A stretch of DNA of 64,000 nt from Symsagittifera roscoffensis (lineage: Eukaryota > Xenacoelomorpha > Acoela > Convolutidae), in the NCBI RefSeq assembly GCF_963678635.1, contig NC_087062.1:48035283-48099282 (forward strand). Reading direction: 5' to 3'. Under the pieces are notes generated by a model. The model had not been told where the DNA came from and did no database searches. It saw only the letters and a list, made by a program, of their open reading frames with translations. A program made the position numbers and the translations under genes. Within the stretch, counting starts at the first letter, position 1; each line of letters opens with the position of its first letter. This document shows positions 55,965 through 64,000 of the stretch, piece after piece.

Positions 55965-57364
55965 AACCCAGACGACAAAGGCACTTGGCAACAAAACTAC
56001 GCAAGATCTCACCAACTGCTATGGGTCTTATGCCACAATCTTTTTTCTTCGGCGCAAGAAGACTGGCTCCGCATAAGTAGGGAGCAATGGAGGTAGGAGT
56101 CTCACCACGAGCAAGAAGATTGACAACGTCGAGAACGGCAGAGATGGCCTGGTCGCCGTAAGCGGATCAAGGGCAAAGAAAATCATTAGACAAGTGTGTG
56201 GCATAAAATTTGGAGATACCTGCTGCAGAGTCTTTTGGAAAACTCTTAACACAGTTGATCAGTGTTTCTCGGGAAATGCTGTACGGGATAAGATCTAGAG
56301 GAGACTCGGGAGACAGCACGGAAGTGACTGCAGGAGGATGTTTTTCTTGCAGCACCGATAAAGCCGCGTCATCAAAGCACAAACTCTCTGGGCAGAGAGT
56401 GGCAATGGCTTTACGGTAACTTCCTTCATGGCAATATTGCCCAGCGCGTTTAACATCGACTTCCCCGGATGGGAGGGACTTAATGACGAGAAGCTTGACG
56501 GAAGAAGTGGCTTCAAACCATAACTGGGTAGCGTCGCCGTTAAGCCATCTGTTCAAAATGGACTGAACATTGTTTTTTTTTCGTAAACGTAGATGCTTAG
56601 ACCCGCCGCGGGGAGGAGAACGCAAAACACACTGGCTGAGGATAAACATCTCAATCCAGTTGTCGGTAACCGAAGGATTGTTCTTCAATTTTGCGTAAGT
56701 CGAAGAGACTACTCTGGCCCACAGGTTGCGACACCTGACAGGAACGTGCTTTCTAGTTGGGATCGAAAACTTCTCTATGTCTGTGACCGGAGCCATCGCA
56801 CTTCGATTCCTGATGCTTGTGGGACTTGACCAACCCCGAGGCACAAACTCCTACCTGCAACAGACAGACGGGGCACCCCATGCGGGGTTCAATAGCAGAA
56901 TGAGAAGCCTAGTTTAAATCAACAGAAGGAGAAGCACTTTTAAAATCAACATTAGAATCATCATTAGAAACAACATTAGAAAGATTAGCCTTGATAGAAA
57001 TAGAGTTTGAAAGCAAACTGTAGCTAGGCGCTCAGTCTATATTGAGAGCATCTATGTTCTGTGTGAAGCTAGTGTGCGGGATGGCTGCTTGAACGTCTTT
57101 CGTGAGGTCCCCCATGCCTTGAGTAAAGCTGCTATGAGACTGAACTGGAGCTCGCTCCACTAGCAAACCCGTTGGTAGCTGATTGTTCCGCCAGAACACG
57201 CGCTTATCGTCTTGCACGCGAACGTGGCGAAGGGAAGACCATTGTTGGTTGCAAGGCTTCCACTCGACCAGGATCTGCGGGTCGTTTGTGTCCAGTACCC
57301 GGGTCGCTGCTCGATCCCCCAAATCAGGTGGAGTTTTGTTCCACGGTTCGTTTGTGTCAGACAT
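55965..57364 (-). pseudogene. Uninterrupted LINE-A 5' region through reverse-transcriptase fingers
   Basis: This copy shows LINE-A without the Polinton: from ATG 57364 through the zinc-finger-like and basic domains to a 225-codon open frame (56844-56167). That frame crosses the Polinton site (VDVKRAGQYCHEG, about 56440) and enters the reverse transcriptase. It then breaks off at KCLCRLGS near 55965. It defines the insertion site and the 57 bp lost at the tandem junction. Confidence 0.82.
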
Positions 57365-57933
57365 CTAGAGACACCAACACCAAAACTGACTCAAAATACC
57401 GTGGACTTGGATGGGAGTGTCGACCAATGGTTATCACAATGTTTGGAGAGTGGAAACTGAATCAATCAGTAGAGTTGTCGATTAGTTTTCACCAACCATG
57501 CCACGCGGGCTCATCACTGAAACTATTTATTATATTTATCATTAAAAATAGGCTAAACACAAATTACAAAACGTTTTTAGAAAAATTGATATTCGCAACC
57601 CTGTAGTTGGGAGCTCTCAGAGTACTCTCAAGCATTGCGAATCTTGTCTCCAAATGTGACGGCTCAAATCTTTGTAGTTTTTGAGATATGACGTTTTTCG
57701 TAATTTTTTATGAAAAATTGGACGAAATATTTTATTGAAAAACAACGTTGATCAATATTGAATTAGGATTAGTTTCGAGCTATCGCTCATAATCAGCATC
57801 TTCAAACACAAAAATTTTGAGCTTGAAAAAAGCACCAAATCCAGTCAAAAGAAGAAACGAAAAAACAAACATAAAAAACACACAAAAATCTATTCTGAGG
57901 CGGAAATTATCCACACATACAGAACAAGTTACA
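57365..57933. other. LINE-A flank, 110-bp repeat and PLE end
   Basis: No gene. The minus-strand hammerhead-like core is mutated (CTGATTA). Confidence 0.5.
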
Positions 57934-58330
57934 TCATAGCTTGACGGTGAGGTGGAGCCTGCGATACTCTTCCTTGGTATTCAGAGAAGATTTGAGTTTT
58001 TCAATATAGAGAGCTTCCAGGGTCTCCAGCTTTATGATGATGATGCTTTATCCTGATGATGCACAAAATGTGCGAAAACGATTAATTAAGATTTTAAATT
58101 TCTTATATCTCCAGCTTTACCTTGTCACTACTTCGGTCAAGGATGTACGCTTCGTAAGCCTGCATCCCGCAACAATCCTGAAAATTTCTGGCAACTGGAG
58201 CGGAAGACATCCGATGCTCAGAAAGTTGTGTTTTGAAGTGTCCAGCCGTCTGGCCGACATAGCGGGCTTGACAACCCGAACACTCAATTTGACAAACAAC
58301 ACGACTCTTCTCAAAGTTTCAAATTCTCAA
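57934..58330 (-). pseudogene. PLE GIY-YIG endonuclease fragment
   Basis: As in copy 1, with the 73-bp insertion and plus-strand core at 58052-58079. Confidence 0.78.
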
Positions 58331-58969
58331 CCTTGTAGGTGGGTGAGGGCTATCAGAGTACTCACAGGGGTTGCCAACCTTGCCTCCAATTATGACTGCT
58401 CAAATCCGTGTAGTTTCCGAGATATGACGTTTTTGGTGTTTTTTTTTCAAATAAACTTGAAGTAAATTTTTTTCAAAATTTCAATAAACCTGAATTATTA
58501 TTTTTCTTCAAAAATTGATTTTCTCTACCTGTAGTTGGGTGCAGTCAGGGTAATCTGAGGGATTGCGAATATTCTTGCCTCCAAATATGACTACTCGAAT
58601 ATTTGCAGTTTTCGATTTAGGATGTTTTTGGGATTTGACAGAAAATTGGAGTTAGAAAAAAGTTTATAAAATTTGAAATTACCACAACCCTGTAATTGGG
58701 TGCCGTCAGAGCGCACTAAAAACCTGCAGATCTGCTTCCAATGTATGTGGTTTTTTTCATGAAATGTCAAAAATTCGAAGCACCGGAGGTTCGTTGCACG
58801 CTAGTACATACTAAGTCGTAAGCGTTGGTTAACAGAAAATTTGAAAAAATTTGACGCCTTTCTCCTTTATATAAACTACCGATATTTTAGAATAGTGATG
58901 ATACATTTTGCAAGTGTAGTCAGTCGTCCAATTCGACTGTTTTATTCCATAAGTTATGTCTATTCCTCC
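58331..58969. repeat. Diverged 110-bp repeats and spacer
   Basis: Copies start near 58329, 58526 and 58686. Confidence 0.65.
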
Positions 58970-60372
58970 TATGAACCCAGACGACAAAGGCACTTGGCAA
59001 CAAAACTACGCAAGATCTCACCAACTGCTATGGGTCTTATGCCACCATCTTTTTTCTTCGGCGCAAGAAGACTGGCTCCGCATAAGTAGGGAGCAATGTA
59101 GGTAGGAGTCTCACCACGAGCAAGAAGATTGACAATGTCGAGAACGGCAGAGATGGCCTGATCGCCGTAAGCGGATCAAGGGCAAAGAAAAGCATTAGAC
59201 AAGTGTGTGGCATAAAATTTGGAGATACCTGCTGCAGAGTCTTTTGGAAAACTCTTAACACAGTTGATCAGTGTTTCTCGGGAAATGCTGTACGGGATAA
59301 GATCTAGAGGAGACTCGGGAGACAGCACGGCAGTGACTGCAGGAGGATGTTTTTCTTGCAGCACCGATAAAGCCGCGTCATCAAAGCACAAACTCTCTGG
59401 GCAGAGAGTGGCAATGGCTTTACGGTAACTTCCTTCATGGCAATATTGCCTAGCGCGTTTAACATCGACTTCCCCGGATGGGAGGGACTTAATGACGAGA
59501 AGCTTGACGGAAGAAGTGGCTTCAAACCATAACTGGGTAGCGTCGCCGTTAAGCCATATGTTCAAAATGGACTGAACATTGTTTTTTTTTCGTATCGCAG
59601 ATGCTTAGACCCGCCGCGGGGAGGAGAACGCAAAACACACTGGCTGAGGATAAACATCTCAATCCAGTTGTCGGTAACCGAAGGATTGTTCTTCAATTTT
59701 GCGTAAGTCGAAGAGACTACACTGGCCCACAAGTTGCGACACCTGACAGGAACGTGCTTTCTAGTTGGGATCGAAAACTTCTCTATGTCTGTGACCGGAG
59801 CCATCGCACTTCGATTCCTGATGCTTGTGGGACTTGACCAACCCCGAGGCACAAACTCCTACCTGCAACAGACAGACGGGGCACCCCATGCGGGGTTCAA
59901 TAGCAGAATGAGAAGCCTAGTTTAAATCAACAGAAGGAGAAGCACTTTTAAAATCAACATTAGAATCATCATTAGAAACAACATTAGAAAGATTAGCCTT
60001 GATAGAAATAGAGTTTGAAAGCAAACTGTAGCTAGGCGCTCAGTCTATATTGAGAGCATCTATGTTCTGAGTGAAGCTAGTGTGCGGAATGGCTGCTTGA
60101 ACGTCTTTCGTGAGGTCCCCCATGCCTTGAGTAAAGCTGCTATGAGACTGAACTGGAGCTCGCTCCACTAGCAAACCCGTTGGTAGCTGATTGTTCCGCC
60201 AGAACACGCGCTTATCGTCTTGCACGCGAACGTGGCGAAGGGAAGACCATTGTTGGTTGCAAGGCTTCCACTCGACCAGGATCTGCGGGTCGTTTGTGTC
60301 CAGTACCCGGGTCGCTGCTCGATCCCCCAAATCAGGTGGAGTTTTGTTCCACGGTTCGTTTGTGTCAGACAT
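58970..60372 (-). pseudogene. Uninterrupted LINE-A 5' region
   Basis: Second uninterrupted copy. The 129-codon frame (59565-59176) crosses the Polinton site. The Polinton-free site reads ATTGCCTAGCGCGTTTAAC. Confidence 0.8.
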
Positions 60373-60935
60373 CTAGAGACACCAAAACTGACTCAAAATA
60401 CCGTGGATTTGGATGTGAGTGTCGACCAATGGTTATCACAATGTTTGGAGAGTGGAAACTGAATCAATCAGTAGAGTTGTCGATTAGTTTTCACCAACCA
60501 TGCCACGCGGGGTCATCACTGAAACTATTTATTAAGTTTATCATTAAAAATAGGCTAAACACAAATTACAAAACGTTTTTAGAAAAATTGATATTCGCAA
60601 CCCTGTAGTTGGGAGCTCTCAGAGTACTCTCAAGCATTGCGAATCTTGTCTCCAAATGTGACGGCTCAAATCTTTGTAGTTTTTGAGATATGACGTTTTT
60701 CGTAATTTTTTATGAAAAATTGGACGAAATCTTTTATTGAAAAACAACGTTGATCAATATTGAATTAGGATTAGTTTCGAGCTATCGCTCATAATCAGCA
60801 TCTTCAAACACAAAAATTTTGAGCTTGAAAAAAGCACCAAATCCAGTCAAAAGAAGAAACGAAAAAACAAACATAAAAAACACACAAAAATCTATTCTGA
60901 GGCGGAAATTATCCACACATACAGAACAAGTTACA
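60373..60935. other. LINE-A flank, 110-bp repeat and PLE end (third monomer, partial)
   Basis: No gene. Closely matches 57365-57933. Confidence 0.5.
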
Positions 60936-61330
60936 TCATAGCTTGACGGTGAGGTGGAGCCTGCGATACTCTTCCTTGGTATTCAGAGAAGATTTGAGTT
61001 TTTCAATATAGAGAGCTTCCAGGGTCTCCAGCTTTATGATGATGATGCTTTATCCTGATGATGCACAAAATGTGCGAAAACGTTGAATTAAGGTTTTAAA
61101 TTTCTTATATCTCCAGCTTTACCTTGTCACTACTTCGGTCAAGGATGGACGCTTCGTAAGACTGCATCCCGCAACAATCCTGAAAATGTCTGGCAACTGG
61201 CGCGGAAGACATCAGATGCTCAGAAAGTCTTGAAGTGTCGAGCCGTCTGGCCGACATAGCGGGCTTGACAACACGAACACTAAATTTGATAAACAACACG
61301 ACCCTTCTCAAAAGTTCAAATTCTCAACCC
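60936..61330 (-). pseudogene. PLE GIY-YIG endonuclease fragment (third monomer)
   Basis: Most diverged copy, with an 8-nt deletion near 61228 after EHL. The 73-bp insertion is present (core at 61054-61080). Confidence 0.75.
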
Positions 61331-61722
61331 TGTAGGTGGATGAGGGCTCTCAGAGTACTCACAGGGGTTGCGAACTTTGCCTGCAATTATGACTGCTCAA
61401 ATCCTTGTAGTTTTTGAGATATGACGTTTTTGGTGATTTTTTTTTCAAAAAAATTTCAATTAACTTGAATTAATTTTTTTCTTCAAAAATTGATTTTCTC
61501 TACTCTGTAGTTGGGTGCAGTCAGGGTAGTCTCAGGGATTGCGAAAAATCTTGCCTTCAAATATGACTACTCGATTATTGGAGTTTTCTATTTTGGACGT
61601 TTTTGGGATTTTGGACGTTTTTTACAATGTAGAAGATGTTATAAAATGGCTAATTTTCTTAATGTTGTTCTTGTTTTTTTTTGGAGCAACCGAAAAGAAA
61701 TGGACGCAAACAGACCACAAGC
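61331..61722. repeat. Last 110-bp repeats; end of the tandem array
   Basis: Repeat copies start near 61325 and 61498, then similarity to the monomers fades at about 61610 and LINE-B begins. Confidence 0.6.
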
Positions 61723-64000
61723 ATGAGTTCTTTGATAAATAAAAAAATTCGAGCAAATGACGTGTCACTTCCAAAACCCCATCCCCAAGTTTCAAGCCCG
61801 CCTCTGAGTGACCTCGAGCAGAGAATAAAGTTAATAAGTAGTAAGCTCGATGAAGGAAAAGTAAAGGGAGGAATAAGGCTTGCTGCTTCGGATGACAAAA
61901 TAGCTCCTTTTTCAACTGATAAATATCAAAAATTGTTGTCTAAGCACCCGCAGCGAGCCAAATTTGCAGCTCCAAATCCAGAAACATTGGATAGTTTTTT
62001 CGTAACCGATTTCGACCTATACAAAGCAATTATTTCCTTTCCAAACGGATCAGCAGCAGGTCCTGATAAAATACTTTCTCAAATTTTTAAAGATCTTGTT
62101 AGTAAGTCGAATGGCAGTGCAGGACTTAATTTTCTGAAATCGCTTACTAAGCTGATAAACCTCATTGGAGATGGCAAAATACCCGATCCACTAAGACCTT
62201 TCTTTTTTGGCGCAAAGCTTATCGCCCTCATAAAGATAGACGAAGGGTTGAGACCGATTGCCATAGGCAACACGCTGAGACGTATCGCGTCTAAATGCGC
62301 TGGAAGCAAGGCCCTCTCCGAGCGACAAAATTTTTTCGGAAACGTACAGGTAGGATGCGGTACCAAACGAGGAGCAGAAATAGCTGCGCACTCGTTTCCA
62401 AACCTAATTGAACGCGACGACAATCCAAAATGCACTGTCTTTTAAAACTAGATTTTAAGAATGCCTTTAACTCTTTAAACAGAGAAACAATGCTGAATCA
62501 TGTTTATCCAAATCGCCCTGAATTGTATAATTACACCCATTGCGCGTATGGTAAACCTAGTTACCTTTTTACGGAAGCTCTGTCATAATGTCAGAAGACG
62601 GAACTCAGCAAGGTGATCCTGAAGCTCCACCCCTTTTTGCGGAAACAATTCATACACTAGTCGAAAATTAACATCTGGTATTTAGATGATGGGAATTTAG
62701 CCGACGACTATAAGGTAGTACTCCTGGACCTTAAAAACATTCTGAAATTGGAATAAATTTACGGCCTGAGCTTGAACACTGAGAAGTGTGAACTTTGTTT
62801 TTTGGGACCGACTACTAGTACACAGTATAATTCAATTTTAACACAATTTCGAAAAATATGCCCCAAAAAAAAATAAAAACAAAAGAAGAACTCCTCATTT
62901 TAGGATCTCCAATCGGCGAACTTTGCCGAAAAGAGTTGCTCGACGAAAAAATTAAGGAGCTTGAAAAAATCTCGGATGTCATTGACAAACTAGACGCCCA
63001 TTATGGTTTTTACCTCCTGAAAAAATGCTTTAGCATGCCAAAACTCCTATATGTTTTGCGTACGAGCCCTTGTTTTTTGCACAATGATTTTTTGGAACGT
63101 TATAATAAATTACTAAAAAATTCGTTATGCAAGGTCACTGAGTGAAAATGGATGATAACCAGTTTTTACAAGCAGTTCTCCCGGCAGCCAAAGGTGGCTT
63201 GGGCGTTTCTTCCGCTTTACCCGCTTTCTTAGCCTCAGCAGTAGGAGCAAAAGATGTCTTGAGCGAAATCTTTGTTTTGGAGCATGTGGATGGAACCTAT
63301 GATGATGCGCTTAAACGGTGGTTTGACCTTGGAAAAATTGAAATGGCTCCGGAAAATGAAATCCAAAAAAATTGAACGGAGCCAATTTTTGACAGCGAAA
63401 TTGCAGACTTGATTTTACGACTCGAACCAACGGACGTAAAAAGGTAGATAGATTTGGCTCCCAATGGTTTAACGTCATCCCGTGCAAAAATTTAAGGTTG
63501 AAACTGTCGAACCAACAACTCAGAATTGCGATAGGACTTCGATTAGGATCAAAAATATGCGAACGGCATAAATGCGTGTGCGGAAAAGACGTTACCGAGG
63601 ATGGTTGGCATGGTCTTTCTTGCCTCAAAAGTGCAGGGAGATCTCTAGGCATTCAAACCTGAATGCCCTTATAAAGCAGAGTCTATCATCTACTCACATT
63701 CCGTCTGTTTTAGAACCACGACACCTCTACAGGACCGATCAGAAGCGACCAGACGGTTTGACGCTCGTTCCATGGGCTAATGGTAAGCAGCTCTTGTGTG
63801 ATGTAACGGTAGTAGACGCCTTAGCTCCATGTAGGATTAATGCCGGGTCTGTTTGTAACCCTGGTATGGCTGCCGCTGAAGCGGAAGAGCGAAAAATTGA
63901 CAAGTATAAAGATCTTGTAAATGATTGATATCTTTTCCAACCGCTAGCTTTTGAAATTCAGGGCGCGGCCGGCCCCAGCACACAAGTTTTTTTTGAGCAA
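61723..64000 (+). pseudogene. LINE-B: decayed non-LTR retrotransposon with C-terminal restriction-like endonuclease region
   Basis: From ATG 61723 the first frame runs to 62445 and holds FFFGAKLIALIK and GLRPIAIGNTLRR (reverse-transcriptase fingers). Across stops and shifts come motif A (LDFKNAFNSLN, about 62450), motif B (DGTQQGDPEAPP, about 62598) and motif C (WYLDDGNL, about 62675). A thumb region (62858-63375) follows, then a zinc knuckle (CERHKCVCG...WHGLSC, about 63555-63625) and RPDGLTLVPW...LLCDVTVVDAL with EAEERKIDKY. The last part resembles the PD-(D/E)xK-type nuclease after the zinc knuckle of R2-like elements. It runs off the window. Confidence 0.82.
63572..63928 (+). pseudogene. 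LINE-B C-terminal restriction-like endonuclease segment
   Basis: The longest open piece of the LINE-B C-terminus. RPDG, DVTVVD and the E/K-rich helix supply candidate acidic and lysine residues of a PD-(D/E)xK nuclease. The frame ends at TGA 63928, but recognisable sequence (LFQPLAFEIQG) continues to the edge. Confidence 0.6.

Larger units (their letters stand above)
40895..56387. repeat. 15.5-kb tandem unit 4
   Basis: Last Polinton-bearing unit. At its right end (AAACTCT, 56381-56387) LINE-A continues uninterrupted instead of switching to Polinton sequence, so this is the original right boundary of the duplication. Confidence 0.88.
54357..57364. repeat. 3,008-bp LINE-A/PLE tandem monomer, copy 1
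   Basis: LINE-A start codons at 54356, 57364 and 60372 are spaced exactly 3,008 bp apart. One monomer holds the LINE-A leader, 110-bp repeats, PLE endonuclease fragment and LINE-A from the reverse-transcriptase fingers back to the start codon. Confidence 0.9.
57365..60372. repeat. 3,008-bp LINE-A/PLE tandem monomer, copy 2
   Basis: Same order and length as copy 1. Its leader and PLE end differ from copy 1 but match the next monomer, so the monomers form subtypes. Confidence 0.9.

Noticed and set aside
1-64000. A prokaryotic operon or free-living virus genome
   Set aside because: Non-LTR and Penelope-like retroelements, intron signals and tandem satellite structure point to an animal chromosome.

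Overview
The window comes from an AT-rich invertebrate animal genome and consists almost entirely of mobile DNA. Introns with GT...AG ends and TTTTCAG-type acceptors, eukaryotic non-LTR and Penelope-like retroelements, and the absence of bacterial-style operons argue against a prokaryote or free virus. The host phylum cannot be fixed from the sequence. No host gene, rRNA or tRNA was recognised.

The dominant element is a Polinton (Maverick), a large virus-like DNA transposon. One copy (P1, about 1081-18896) is complete from left to right terminal inverted repeat. It carries a decayed protein-primed-type DNA polymerase B on the minus strand (1613-5905). A middle block follows with three unrecognised genes, a 31-bp minisatellite and a CCAAT-box cluster (6999-10112). 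The plus-strand core module comes next: exonuclease-like protein, small membrane protein, A32/FtsK-like packaging ATPase, a 90-aa conserved protein overlapping it, a conserved hypothetical, retroviral-type integrase, minor capsid (penton-like) protein, basic core protein, major capsid protein and adenain-type cysteine protease. Most core genes contain stops or frameshifts, the protease lacks its nucleophile Cys, and the integrase lacks its second catalytic Asp, so the element is not autonomous.

P1 sits inside a non-LTR retrotransposon (LINE-A, minus strand). LINE-A and a Penelope-like element (PLE) fragment with a GIY-YIG endonuclease together form a 3,008-bp tandem monomer, seen uninterrupted at 54357-57364 and 57365-60372. 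A segment running from inside the Polinton (about 6250) to LINE-A (about 21819) has been amplified as a 15.5-kb tandem unit: unit 1 (6250-21819), unit 2 (21820-37337), unit 3 (37338-40894, with large deletions) and unit 4 (40895-56387). Only P1 keeps polB and the left terminal repeat; later units start at the duplication breakpoint. Shared and private lesions give the order ((P1,P2),P4).

The window is flanked by other RT fragments: an RT palm/thumb fragment on the minus strand at 1-1057, joined to the Polinton by a 22-G run, and a decayed non-LTR element (LINE-B) on the plus strand at 61723-64000 that ends in a zinc-knuckle plus restriction-like endonuclease region. The most interesting contrast is that two unknown middle-block genes (154 and 199 aa) are open in both P1 and P2, while nearly all recognisable structural and replication genes are broken.
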